64,000 nucleotides of DNA from Symsagittifera roscoffensis (Eukaryota > Xenacoelomorpha > Acoela > Convolutidae), in assembly GCF_963678635.1 (NCBI RefSeq), contig NC_087062.1:47107283-47171282 (forward strand), given 5' to 3'. Below are positions 1 to 10,640 of this stretch, piece by piece. Position 1 is the first letter of the stretch. Every line of letters begins with the position of its first letter. The notes beneath the pieces are model-generated. The model saw only the letters and a program-made list of their open reading frames with translations, was not told where the DNA came from and did not search any database. A program made the translations under genes and the position numbers.

Positions 1-1847
1 CGTATTACATTTATAAAACGGGTAATGCTCTGTAACCCAATTGGGTTCGATAAATGTCCCCTCACTGTTTCTGGTGCTTTATGTTTAAATTGTCGTTATT
101 TGCTCATTTACCATTAACAATGAGAAATAAATTCTTTCTTTCTTGTTTTCTTAGGTTATTTGGTTATATGCCAAAATGTTTACATCTGTTTCTTTTTTTT
201 TCCTTCAATTTTGGGCTTTAAAAATTAATTTATGAAGGTCATTACAGTCTGCAGAGCAACATTTTTTAAATCTCACTATAATTTCGTTTTGTTTTTAATA
301 CTTTTGATAATTTTATTAGCTTCTTTATGTTCTCTAGAGAACAAAATGTACAAAAACGAAAATCTATTATTTCGCTAATAACAACAAAAAGTTTTGTAAG
401 TTTTTGCTATACTGTCAAAAAGTGCAGCCAGTGCCCAGTAAGTAATAAAAAATTTGCTTTCTCTTCTAATTTTGAGGAATTTTGCTAAATTGGCTCGCTG
501 GAGTTGCTCTAATAGGGTTTAAAAGCAACATTTGCAATCCGTTTTTTTTTTACTACACAAAGAAAAATGTTCCATTTTTTTTTCGGTTTTTGATCAAATC
601 CCATTTGAACGAGTCTTAATATGAGCTGCTCATTACCTGCCTGATGTGTTTTCGACCTCTATCTGGTAGAACCTTTTTCGAAAATTAAAACACACTGAAA
701 TAATGACTCAGTTATGTCTCATCATCACTCAATTAAATACTTAAATAATGAACTATGTACCCAAAATATTGCAAAATAAAGTAAATTTCTAATTTCAGCA
801 AAGACAACTAGTTGCTGTGCAAGTAGCGCAGAACGCTTTCACCACCATGATTTCAGTTTTTTTTTTCAATAACGACTTTTTTAAAAACGAAAAAAAAATT
901 TCATGTTTTTTTTTGTAAGAAGCGGTTAATTTAAGAAAAAACGCAGAATAAAAATTAAATTTGTTCCAAATGACCTTAGTTTTGCAGTGGCGTCAAAATT
1001 GAGTTGTCATTGTCACCAATTTTCGTGAAGTTTAGTCTGAAAAGTCAAAAACTTCAGACTAAATTTTGTTCGAATTTGAGAAAATTGTTTGACAGTGTTT
1101 TTTGCAATACAAATCACGGCTGAGAAGGTTTTTATACGATATCACTGTTGATCCCCCGAAAACCTATTTTTTTCGCATTAATACATGGGGTTCGAAAAAT
1201 GCCATATTAAAGATCAAGATAGGGATAAAGGAAATTTGAAGTTTGATTTCAAACACTGCCCTTATATTGAATTAGTTCAAAACACCGGCTCGGAGGCTTC
1301 GTAAATAGTGTAAATAATTTTTGGCTCTAAATCAGCTCAGATCAGACTGTGTGTAAATTTTAAAACCAACTGACGTAAGTTGTCAGCTTAATTCGATCTT
1401 CTAGAGCGTAATTGGAAGTTCCCTTTGAACTGGGAATGTCCTCGAGAGTGAAGGAAGGTGGAAATATAATGGGGTAGCACAGTACAATTGTAAACATTTA
1501 ATACTACGAATCCAAGCAATGCAGTGTTTTGTTACTAAAACAGCTGTGTTTGTTTACATCTCAATTTTGAATGAGTGAATTAGAGTACTTCTAACCAGAA
1601 AAATATACGGAGATCATTCAACATGTGCTCTCATTAGGTAGTTTCGTAAAGGCTAATTTCAAATGTTTCAAAGACTGACTTATAGGTGACGCTTTGTGGA
1701 GAGATTATTCGTTTTGACTGCTCAGTTGGGTGACAGACTTTTGGATCGCTCACGGCCAAATATTTAAACAGATTGCAGCGCAATAGTCTCAAATCAGACC
1801 ACGAAATTCCACCAAGATATATCTGCTGGCTGATAGAAATCCGATAG
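1..1847. other. AT-rich unassigned flank
   Basis: No convincing gene. The stretch is AT-rich with many A/T homopolymers (for example around 541-590 and 855-915). The only ORF of note (minus, about 1634-1867) crosses the left edge of the 9-kb duplication and has no recognisable motif, so I do not treat it as a gene. Confidence 0.6.
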
Positions 1848-1889
1848 CAATGAAGTCTAACTGTCACATAACGTTTTCAGTTTTCTATT

Positions 1890-2660
1890 AACTAGAAATT
1901 GTTGAAAAAGGTTCTTTATACAAAACAAAGCCCCGTGTAAGTTCTTTTTAGCCGTATGTATAACATTATAAATCTACTTTTGGAAATTTTATATTTTTGC
2001 ATTTTTTCCGAGTAACCACCAAAAACGCTATTTTTTGGATAACCGACAAAACTGATAATTGTTCAAACGATTCTCAATGATTCGCTTATCTTGTAAAATA
2101 TTGAAAAACTACGCTTCAAGAGGATTCCAGATATGAATAATACTTGATATCTTTTTTTTAGAAAATTCAAGAAATTTTCAAAGATTTTTCTGAATTTTTT
2201 TCATTCGGGACTTAAACAAGCAATTCTTCTTTCTCTGAAGTAACATTCAACAAATATCAACCTATTTCATGAAAAATCAGAATCAAAATCTTTTCAAAAT
2301 ACTTCAAACTCGGTCAAAATTTTTTTAGTTTTCAAGTCAATTTTTTTTCCTTTTTTTTTTAAATTTCAAAAACTCATTAAATAATTTCTTAACAACCAGA
2401 ATTTCTTAAAAAGCGTTCTATGTACCAAAAAAACCATGTAAAAGTTATTTATGGCCGTATGTATAACATTATAAATCTAACTTTGGCAATTTTATATTTT
2501 GGTGTTTTTTCCGAGAAACCGCTAAAAACGCTACTCTTTGGATACCCGAAAAAACAGATAACCATCCAAACGATTCTGATTTCTTCTCCTCGAGTTTAAT
2601 GTATTTGGAAAGAACTCTTCAAGAGATTTCCAAATATGTATAATACTTAATATAGTTTCT
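1890..2660 (+). repeat. Diverged direct repeat pair inside duplication copy 1
   Basis: Two related arms about 505 bp apart: roughly 1895-2160 and 2400-2660. Both carry GCCGTATGTATAACATTATA followed by similar AT-rich sequence, then TTTTTTCCGAG, then CGATTCT, and both end in a CTTCAAGAG...ATAATACTT block. The arms have diverged far more than the two 9-kb copies have from each other, so this pair is older than the large duplication. No coding sequence is supported here. Confidence 0.8.
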
Positions 2661-2669
2661 TTTGGAACT

Positions 2670-3191
2670 TTGAGAAAACAAAAAGTTTTACTCGAAAACG
2701 GCTGTTTTCCACCTTTTTTGTTAAATGAACCAAAAAAATCGATTCAATATGATAAAATTTCGCTTTCAAAAAATATTGTGATTTTGGATATCGCTTTGCA
2801 CGGTCAAATTCGGCTAGAAAACCAATTCTGGAAAGTCTGGTGCGGTGTATCACAGCATCACAGCTCGAGGAATTTGAGACACTTTTTATTGGAATACGAC
2901 TTCCTCAACCTACAAGGAGTGAAAGGGATTAGACGACGCATCATTGCATTTTTTTATTGTTCAGGACTACACTCATGTGTTTGTCACTTTGATAACTGCT
3001 TCAGAATTCGAAATGCTCAATGCTTTGACTCAATTTTAGGATTCTCAGTAGGAGAAGCCTGCAGATGCAGACTCTGCGATAGTCAGCTGACGGACAATTA
3101 CCATTTATTCCATTGCAAGAATCTATGTGGGACACTTTTCCAGAGAGTAAAAGCAGTTTTTTGGATGATTTCTAACGCCCGTGGGTCCTAA
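2670..3191 (+). pseudogene. Possible non-LTR retrotransposon C-terminal fragment (copy 1)
   Basis: An ORF of 173 codons. Its C-terminal half reads like the tail of a non-LTR retrotransposon polyprotein: a helical LEYDFLNLQG region, an SGLHSCVCHFDNCFRI segment, then CRLCDSQLTDNYHLFHC, a Cys-x2-Cys-x8-His-x3-Cys zinc-knuckle-like cluster. Tails of this kind (C-x2-C, then H and C) follow the RT domain in many LINE polymerases. The reading is open up to 3191, but the last codons enter an insertion (3177-3415) absent from copy 2. No RT motif is present upstream in the window. The assignment rests on one motif and could be wrong; another small zinc-binding protein is possible. Confidence 0.35.
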
Positions 3192-3415
3192 GATACAATT
3201 CCAGACACTCAGTCTAAGCTCTGCCTTAACCACTCAATTATGGGCTATCCCGACGCCTCTGGTCCGATTTATTGCATTTCTACCATATCCACCCTACCCG
3301 GATCAATTTGGGACTATCCCGACCCCTCTGGGTCGATTTATTGCATTTCTACCATATTCACTCTATCCGGATCAATTTAGGACCAATCCGACGCCTTTGG
3401 GCGGTCGCGGCATTA
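3177..3415 (+). repeat. Insertion with short tandem repeats, copy 1 only
   Basis: Relative to copy 2 (around 12043), about 240 extra bases interrupt the sequence here. They contain about two and a half tandem units of roughly 69 bp, each with a GACTATCCCGACCCCTCTGG-like start, then GATTTATTGCATTTCTACCA, then CCGGATCAATTT. The third unit breaks off at CCGACGCCTTTGGGCGGTCG. The extra block is more GC-rich than its surroundings. It may be part of another repeat family captured here. Confidence 0.75.
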
Positions 3416-3605
3416 TTTGGAAGAATCATCAGAAAATCTATTTGAATCCGAAATTTCATTCCGGCCAAATGGTTTGTAGCAATATCAGTGATTTGTAAGC
3501 CAAGTTATAGAACCGTACTAGGAGCGCTTATATTCCGAGACCTCTCAGAGATTTGTCCCAATAAGCATGAGTTACACCGTAATAAAAGAACACTTTTAAT
3601 TTATA

Positions 3606-3672
3606 AACGTTATGATCCCACCCTGTTATGATCCCCCCCTTATGATCGATCGATACCGAAGTCCCCCAGATA
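3606..3672. repeat. Remnant of the palindrome's right arm in copy 1
   Basis: TGATCCCACCCTGTTATGAT, CCCCCCTTATGATCGATCGA and CCGAAGTCCCCCAGATACGA match the right end of the palindrome at 12970-13036. The left arm and centre are gone. The flanking sequence beyond 3672 is shared with copy 2. Confidence 0.75.
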
Positions 3673-3949
3673 CGAGGAAGGATTTAAGGGTAATTTCAAT
3701 AAGTACTGTACTATTCATAATTTGGAAGGATAGAATGGTGATAAAGGATTATTTACCAAGTTAATTTAGCACGAGTTTTCCTTATAAAAAGAATAATTGA
3801 CCATGTCTTTCAGTTAATGATAACTGAATCAAATACCGAACTCAATTTATCAGGAGAGAAATTTGAATTGATTCCCGCAGCCATTTTAACCGGGATTCTT
3901 AAAAACACACCCAATTCAGACAAGCGAAATTTCAACTAGACGAACATCG

Positions 3950-4984
3950 ACAGCACGCTATTTAAAAAGTTCAAAGATTTTTCCAAGATCAGAAAGGGAA
4001 GATGGCACTACAGCGAGTAGAAAAGGCTCAAAAAGAGCTAAAGGGGGCGGATAGCCAGTAATCCACCAAGCGTGATTGCCGAAAAACAAAGACAGTTTCA
4101 AGAAGTGTTGGCATCTATAGCAAAGTCGGACGAGGAAAAGCGTGAAATGTTGCGAAATTACAAAATACCAAAAATCTGTATCGACTACGATGATCTAGAC
4201 TTAATGAATTGGCGAATATATCCATAGAAACTAAACAGCGAAGGCTAGCAGTAACCGCAACAGTGCAGTTAACGGATGAGGAAACGGTGGATGATGAGAT
4301 TGATGTTTCCGATTTGTCCAATCAGATCTCCAAACAACATGTACAAACAACATCAAGTCACCATGTTCAAACAACATCAGTAAGCAACATTGAACGAGCC
4401 AAAGCTGTGCAGCTTGTTGACGTGAAGATAAAAATCCTCAGGATCAGAGGAGTCAATGTTGTGAAGTTACGTAAAATAATGAATCCTGAAAACCAGCTGG
4501 CCATTTTTGGCGATTCAACACTTTCGGGTGTGTGCGCTCGAATTGTTGATAGTCATTTTGTTTCGGAACGAAACCATTAAACAATCTGCCAGCAATTTAC
4601 AACATCCATTTCAATGAGTATCACTGTATTGACTTTCTGATAGGATTAGGCGGCCTCACCAGCTTCCGAAATTTGGCTCGGTTGAAGCCGATAACCGTGT
4701 ACAAAGATATAACTCAGCTTGTCAATAATGCAAGTGACTATACAAATGTTGCTGTTTTTGGTGTTTTGTCCAGATCAGATTGTTACGCTATACGCAAAAA
4801 CTGCCAAAATCTCAACCAAATTCTGTGCCACCATTTTACAGAGCGTTATGTTTCCCCTCATGGTATGCTCGAATCGTATCTTTCGGAGGAAATACATCTT
4901 AGCGTTGAAGACGCCCGGAAATTCGTCGTCAGAGTGATACCTCAATTCGAAAACCAAGCATGGAAAATATTTGAACTACAATAG
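3950..4984 (+). pseudogene. Decayed SGNH/GDSL hydrolase-like ORF (copy 1)
   Basis: Pieces in more than one frame make up one decayed gene. First comes a charged, probably helical part (4090-4330, with EEKREMLRNYKIP and a TDEETVDDEIDVSDLS acidic stretch). A segment with LAIFGDSTLSG follows, with the Gly-Asp-Ser at 4509-4517. Then, from 4673 in another frame, VAVFGVLSRSD, a helical IRKNCQNLNQIL, and SEEIHLS near the end (EEIH at 4886-4897). SGNH/GDSL hydrolases have a GDS block with the nucleophile Ser and a C-terminal Asp-x-x-His block; here the Asp position is Glu. Such domains also occur in ORF1 of some CR1-like retrotransposons, so a transposon origin is possible. Frameshifts at about 4201 and 4580-4670 break it. 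Confidence 0.4.
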
Positions 4985-5083
4985 TTTTCAAACTAACTTA
5001 TTTTTTCTTATCCAACTGTTTTGATGTCGAGCTTATATTGAATGTTTTTTTTCCCAGTTTTGACAGTTTATGAAGCTCTGACC

Positions 5084-5275
5084 TGTGGTCTCTGCGGTGA
5101 CTCAGGTCACAAAAGAAACAATTTATTACAAATTGGAGGCCTAGACTAGTGTTTTTAGAAATGCTAAGACCGCTGGTCTCTGCGGTGTCTCAGGTCACAA
5201 AGCAACAAAGTATTACAAATCGGAGTACTAGACTAGATTTTTTGGAAAAGCTAAGACCAGGTCACAAAAAGTATG
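5084..5275 (+). repeat. Minisatellite, about 91-bp unit, copy 1
   Basis: About 2.2 units. Each has GGTCTCTGCGGTG(A/T)CTCAGG, then TCACAAA, ATTACAAAT, GGAG, CTAGACTAG, TTTT and GCTAAGACC. Units begin near 5084 and 5177, with a partial third ending in AGACCAGGTCACAAAAAG. No coding content. Confidence 0.8.
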
Positions 5276-5479
5276 CATTGTATATACACATCGGAACTTG
5301 TTTTTTTATGAAAACTCAATTATAAAATTATGAAAATTTTTTTAAAAAAAGTAGAAGAGACTACGTTAGACAAATAAACATACGTTGACATACAATTATA
5401 ATTGTACCTACATAGACACATGTCGATTTACTCTGTGAAAACTTGATATAATTAAATGTTTTATAGCTTGAATAGCTTG

Positions 5480-6615
5480 CAATTTATACAAACAAAAATC
5501 CACTCATACACATACTTACATAAATACATATATACGTGCAAATGCATATATATACGAACACCTTTACTTAACTTACTTCACTCTCATTCATGTACGCATA
5601 CATGCCTTTACACATGCATTCATATGCACATATATGCATATACACATACATACATATACAAATACATACATACACATACACATACATACATGCATACATA
5701 CGTACTTACTTATTTACATAGATACATACAAACACTTACATACATAAATAATCTTACATGCATACACATAAAAACATATATAAAAAGATACATGTACATA
5801 CATACACATAAACAAACAGTTACATAAACAAACATATGCACATACTTACCTACACACATCCATGCATATGCTTAAACATGCATTAACCAATACATACTTT
5901 TAAAAATAAATACACATTTCTAAATACAAACACATACATACATACTTATCTACACTCAAACGTGTTCATACATAAACATACATTCACATAAATATCCATA
6001 CACATACATACATGTATAAATACATACACGTACAAACATACACATATAAAATATATATACACATACAAACACATACACATACCTACCTACACACATTTCT
6101 TCTTATACACATACATACATGCATGCATCCACATACATAGGTACATACTTTCTTACATACATACATATTTACATACATACACATACATACAGAAATACAC
6201 GCATACACATACCCATACAAATACTCATACACATATATACACATACAGATACATACATGTACATGCATACACATACAAACATATACTCACACATTTATGA
6301 ATACATACACATATAAAAACAGATAGTTATAAAAACAGATATTCACACAAACACATACACGTACCTACCTACACTCATTCCTTTATTTACACATACAAAT
6401 ACTCATACATACGTACATGCGTTCTTACATGCAGTTAAATATATACATACAAACATATACACATAAATACACATACACATTCATACACATACCTACCATC
6501 ACATATTCAATCATATACGCATACATGCATTTACACATTCATTCATATGCACATAGATACATTTACTCATACAAACGTGAACAAACACTTAAAATACATA
6601 CACATACATACAAAC
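5480..6615. repeat. CATA/TACA-type microsatellite tract, copy 1
   Basis: About 1.1 kb of degenerate tetranucleotide repeats (CATA, TACA, CACATA and similar). Tyr/His/Thr-rich ORFs on the plus strand and Met/Cys/Tyr-rich ORFs on the minus strand are by-products of the repeat and are not genes. It separates the SGNH-like relic from the integrase relic. Confidence 0.92.
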
Positions 6616-6639
6616 GAGGTATTGTTCCGTATAATGCAG

Positions 6640-7545
6640 AACGGGTGAGAAATTATTCAATAAACATTTTACTTTTAATTCAATCACAAAGAGCCAATAG
6701 GTTTCGCCTGTCTCCAGAAGTTTTCGACACAATTGAGCAATTGAAGGTCAAAATTGTCAAATCTTACATGTCGAAGCCATTTGAACATTTAGAAATTGAT
6801 CTTGTTGGGCTAAATTTTCTATTTAATAAGTCTGAAGCTGTCTATAAGCTCAGGGTCATTGACAAAGAAAGTCGTTTTAATTTCGTGTTTCCTATTTAAA
6901 AAATCAGTAGTAGTAGTGTTATAGTTATTGCATTCTCGCGCAATCTGTTGTCTTTGCTCGGGACTCCAGCTTTTTTCCATTCAGATAGAGGGCATTAATT
7001 CGTGTCCAACGAATCCAGTTCTTTTTTCATAAAAGTGGCATACCTCATTTTCGTCCAACAACATACCATTCAAGTGAAATTGGTAAATTTGAGCATTTTA
7101 ATAGAACGATATGGACGGCGATTTGCTGCATTTTACACTTGATCTGGAGAAAAGAGAAAGTGACCTTCCACAAGCAATTGCATTCATTCACAGCTCGGTA
7201 TTTCCAGCTACTAACTAAACACCTCCTTCACGGGTATTTCGCTTCGACAAAAGGCGCAGTGCTGGTTTTTTATATTGGTTAACATCTAGCCGCAGCGCTG
7301 ATTGCTTATTGAAGTGGAGCCATCAACTCGGTTCTCAGAAAGAACACAGCGCTGGATGGCACAGTGCTAGTTTTTCATTTGTTTATTGGTTATCATCTGG
7401 CTGCGGCTCTGATTTGAAAAAGTTTGTCCGCAACAAGGACAACCCTTTAGTGACTCCGGTGATAATGATCAGGTAATTAACCCACTTTTTGTCAGAGTAA
7501 GACTTCCGAACGGAAAATTAGCAAATAGCTACAGTTGAGCCCAAA
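6640..7545 (+). pseudogene. Ty3/gypsy integrase, C-terminal pol relic (copy 1)
   Basis: A retroviral-type (rve) integrase core with all three catalytic positions still readable. The first Asp is in KPFEHLEIDLVG (codon 6798-6800), followed by RVIDKESRFNFVFPI. The second Asp is in FHSDRG (6984-6986). The Glu is in TYHSSEIGKFEHFNRTIW (7091-7093), one frame away from the first two. The tail at about 7465-7540 (VINPLFVRVRLPNGKLANSYS-like) resembles the short C-terminal module after gypsy integrases. Breaks: TAA at 6897-6899 (shared with copy 2), TAA at 6996-6998, at least one frameshift before 7061, and further stops. Integrase inserts element cDNA into host DNA; this relic cannot. RT, RNase H and gag of this element are not in the window. 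Confidence 0.82.
7245..7425 (+). repeat. Short tandem duplication in the pol tail (copy 1)
   Basis: Two related words about 105 bp apart: GCGCAGTGCTGGTTTTTTAT ... TTGGTTAACATCTAGCCGCA (from 7254) and GCACAGTGCTAGTTTTTCAT ... TTGGTTATCATCTGGCTGCG (from about 7358). They disrupt the C-terminal part of the integrase relic. The same pair is in copy 2. Confidence 0.7.
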
Positions 7546-8162
7546 GCGCAGATTAAAGTATCTGTTGAAAATATGCTCGAAACCACGGGCATGACCTAAG
7601 AATTTGATGAGACAATCAACAGTCGAGTAGACGATGCGCAAGAGTCAAGCATGCAAGTTGACCAAAAGACGAGTTCTCGAGGTACAAAAAACAAACTCAG
7701 TCTTATGTTGGGAGCTCAGATATCAATGAGAAGCCCGAAGATGGTGAATTAGTACGGCGTTGTGATTCACTATTCTTTTGGCGGGAATGAAAATTGGATA
7801 TTGCTCATTATAAAGGTGATTTTTGATCTGGTTGAATGAAAGCTTCATAAAGAAACGACGTCCAACGCAAAAATTTAGAGGAAAAAAAATCGACCATTAA
7901 AAAGTACTCCAAAAACGAAAAACCATCCGCATTACAGATTTCCTACCTACGCCTTGTTTTCGGCGAAAACTTCAAAGAAAACCACTGAAAATACTTTTGA
8001 GGTAATTTTTGGGATGTTGTGCTAGGCCAAAGCGGGAGGTGAATTGAGGTCTAGGTATGCCACTTACGTCGCGCAAAATCATTGCGGCCAAAAATGTTTT
8101 CTTTTGCGATCTTCGCAACTCAAAATGGGTAGAACATATATACGTCACCGCTACTACTACGG
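7546..8162. other. Unassigned stretch between two retroelement relics (copy 1)
   Basis: Follows the plus-strand integrase relic and precedes the LTR of the minus-strand element. It may include the 3' end of the first element, but no matching second terminal repeat is in the window, so an LTR cannot be defined. No gene seen. The counterpart is about 16666-17296. Confidence 0.5.
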
Positions 8163-8402
8163 TACTAACTTGAGATAATAACTAGTTCCTACTTCCAAAG
8201 AAATAAACTGTTCTTCTAAATAGTAGTTTTTCTCTGTGAGAACTGCTGAATTCTACGTAGATTCATTCCAGTCTGATCAAACCAGCGGTAGTTTTGAAGA
8301 TTTGAAGATTTGAACTACAGTAACATTGATCTATAAAAAGGAAGCAAAAATAGGTATATAAAACACTTAAGGTTAGCCTACGTTAGTGCTATTGCAGTAG
8401 CA
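8163..8402 (-). mobile_element. 3' LTR of minus-strand gypsy element (copy 1)
   Basis: Matches 17297-17535 (same element, copy 2) and, more distantly, 23535-23763. Shared words include AAATAAACTGTTCTTCTAAA, GAATTCTACGTAGATTCATT, CAGTCTGATCAAA and TATTGCAGTAGCA. On the minus strand it begins TGCTACTGCAATAGCA. The ends are set by where similarity to the partner LTRs stops, to within a few bases. Confidence 0.8.
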
Positions 8403-8892
8403 AAACCACATAGCTGCTGAGGTGAAAAGAAAATTAAACATTTTTGGAAATAACCTTATAATAACATTAGGAGTTTTCATTCTCAGTTTTAAAAGTTGCC
8501 ATCTCAATTGCAAAATTGTTTGTTGTCTATTTTCATTTCTCAATATTTGTCTAGTTATATTACCCAGCTGAGTTTCCAGTCAACGCCTTCCTATAGTGTA
8601 GCGTATCCAAATTTTCGTCTAAATAAGTGTCTCTCCAATAGCCTCAGTCGCGTTTTGATTGGTTGATCGTTTCGTGTCTTAAAGTAATCTTAAGTAATCT
8701 CTCGTAGTCTTGTAGTGTCGCTTTTAAAAATTCCTACCTGAGAGTTCTTCTTGCGAAGTTTCCATTATCGAATGCTTGGCTGGATTGCCATAACATTGGA
8801 GTTCCTTACTCTTAGTTTGTCGGGAGCTTCTTCTGACCCCGGTGTCCTCCATGCTCGAGTCGTCAGATGCGCCTGTTGGAGGGTCAAATCGG

Positions 8893-9426
8893 TCATCCCT
8901 CTTTGGTTTTTCCCGTGGATTGGTTTTTCCCTCTGAATTCGTCTGCCATTTTTACATTCCCTTCTTTAGTGATTTGTAGCCGAGTTCTCCATTCGACACG
9001 CGTTAGGTCATGATTTTGGAAGATGTCTGAGATGTCCTCTGATTTAGTGGACAGATCTTTTTTCTTTTGTTTTCCGCCTTTCTGCTGTTTCCGGGCTGTT
9101 GAACTGTCTTCATTTTTCCGTTTCTTCTGTGACGGGTTCCCTTGCTGCCGTCGCAGCTTTTTCTTAGCGGAATTCTTGGATTGTCTTTTTTTTTCTTCTC
9201 GTTTTTTTTTCAAAAAGACTTCTCCATTCGTTTTTGGTCCGCTTGATGAGCCTGGTCCTCCCTTGTTTGGTTTAGCCCACTTTTTTGCTAGATTTAACCC
9301 TCCCCCTGCCTCTGTTACCCTAGAGGTGACTAGGGTCCGATTGTGTTGGAACCTTTCTTCGGCGAACAATGAGTCCGTTCGCTGTGACTGCAGTTGCAGT
9401 TTCATGTCGGCATCACTCTCCTCCAA
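8893..9426 (-). pseudogene. Lys-rich basic ORF in the gypsy 3' region (copy 1)
   Basis: An ORF of 177 codons downstream of the integrase on the same strand. The first third is mixed (MEESDADMKLQLQSQRT, then a Gly/Pro-rich GGPGSSSGP stretch). The middle is strongly basic (KKKREEKKRQ, SAKKKLRRQQ, SQKKRKNED), followed by a less charged tail. Basic runs like these resemble nuclear localisation or nucleic-acid-binding tails. I do not recognise a family. It could be the integrase C-terminal extension or a separate third ORF. In copy 2 the same region is frameshifted and shorter. Confidence 0.4.
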
Positions 9427-9480
9427 TCTCTCTGGCGAATTGATCTCTTGGAGTTTTTCCTTCGCTCCGCTGATGAGTTT

Positions 9481-9768
9481 TTACTCAAGCCTTGTGTCGG
9501 TTCTTGTTGTTAATGAGTTTTTGCTTCTACAATATCCGATTTTCGGTAGACTGAACCTCCGGATGTTTTCACTGTCGACCCTGTCTCGGAAGCTATCCTT
9601 ACCTTCAGGCGTTTCAGGAGGGCCTGGCCGCTTTTTTAAAATTTCTCTTTTCGGAGTATCGTTTTTTCGTGGAAGGCGATTACTCCTCCTCTTTGTCCTC
9701 AAAAAATCCCTTTTTCCCAGGAGTAGATCATTTTTTTTCTGAGTTCGGGATTGGACTGCTGCATCCAC
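9481..9768 (-). pseudogene. Basic ORF upstream of the Lys-rich ORF (copy 1)
   Basis: An ORF of 95 codons between the integrase and the Lys-rich ORF on the minus strand (MDAAVQSRTQKKNDLLLGK at the start; a KKRPGPPETPEGKDSFRDR stretch further on). It may be part of the same 3' coding region as 8893-9426, separated by a frame change. No known domain is recognised. Confidence 0.3.
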
Positions 9769-10277
9769 AATTAATCGAAAGTCATTTTTCGCGGCGTCTG
9801 TACGCTCTTAATTCCATCTGACGTTCGCCTCCCGTTAGGCCTTCTAGGACCTTTGCATGTTCTCTATCTCGTGCTGTGGTAAGTTGCTGTTTGTACATCG
9901 GACTTGTATCTCCTCTAATTGCCCCGTTTCTGGTGGCAATTTTCAGATTTCCCTGGTCGGTCGATTCCTCTTTTGAGCTACAAGGCTGTGAGCCAGATCA
10001 TTCCAGATGTCTAAGTAGTCAGAACTCGTCATAAATCGAACACCTAGTATTTTAAATTAAGTTTTCGGGATTCTTCCTAAATGTGCATGAAATGGAGAGA
10101 CTTGGATAGTTTTTTGTTTGTTCTACCGAAGATCACGGGTTTTTCTGTTGAGGCAGGGTTTGTTCAAGCGCTTGTTTTCTTTTACTAACATTACTACTTG
10201 TCTTTGCTTTATTGATTGCATGGTTCTTCCTTCTTATCCGCAATCGCGATGGTCACCCACAGGGCAGAAGTGTTGCT

Positions 10278-10640
10278 CTATATCGTTTTCTGTACAAAAT
10301 TACTTATACGATTTCCCCTTGAAGCCCTAAATTGATCTGATTGGATTGATTCCGAGATACCATGTGTATCGATATATGTTTGCAAATATTTTACCATAGT
10401 GTTTCCACTCGTTAATTTAGTTATTCTTATTAACGGAAAACTTGAGAATCTATCAATAGCTACGAGCAAGTATTTTTTTCCGTTATGTTTTTCTATTGGA
10501 CCCGTGTTCTCTAACTGGAGTTCCTGAACCGGATGCGTAGGCAGTCGTAGAGGTTTTGATGCAATTTTTGATACTTTGCGTTTGAAACATATCTGGTGCA
10601 ACTACGGCATTCCTCCTCGAGATTCACTGTCCTTGTGCAT
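10278..10640 (-). pseudogene. Ty3/gypsy integrase core (copy 1, truncated element)
   Basis: The longest open piece is 10278-10601 (107 codons). It contains PVQELQLENTGPIEKHNGKK, then YLLVAIDRFSSFPLIRITKL, TSGNTMVKYLQTYIDTHGI and SIQSDQF. These are the first Asp region of the rve core (VAIDRFS) and the second Asp region (SDQF). The first-Asp block has LENTGP where a catalytic Asp is usual in gypsy integrases (LDFxGP), so this position is changed to Asn. Just upstream (about 10580-10640, other frame) a Cys-x2-Cys pair marks the zinc-binding end. The Glu region is not readable. Confidence 0.78.

Noticed and set aside
1634-1867. Minus-strand ORF of 77 codons at the left edge of the duplication
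   Set aside because: Crosses the breakpoint, no motif, and no match in copy 2.
5456-6316. Several ORFs in the CATA/TACA tract with Tyr/His/Thr-rich or Met/Cys/Tyr-rich products
   Set aside because: They are translations of a tetranucleotide microsatellite and are present in several frames on both strands.
9023-9742. Plus-strand ORF of 239 codons, Phe/Ser-rich
   Set aside because: Lies antisense to the basic ORFs of the minus-strand gypsy element; the Phe-rich composition is what the complement of Lys codons gives.
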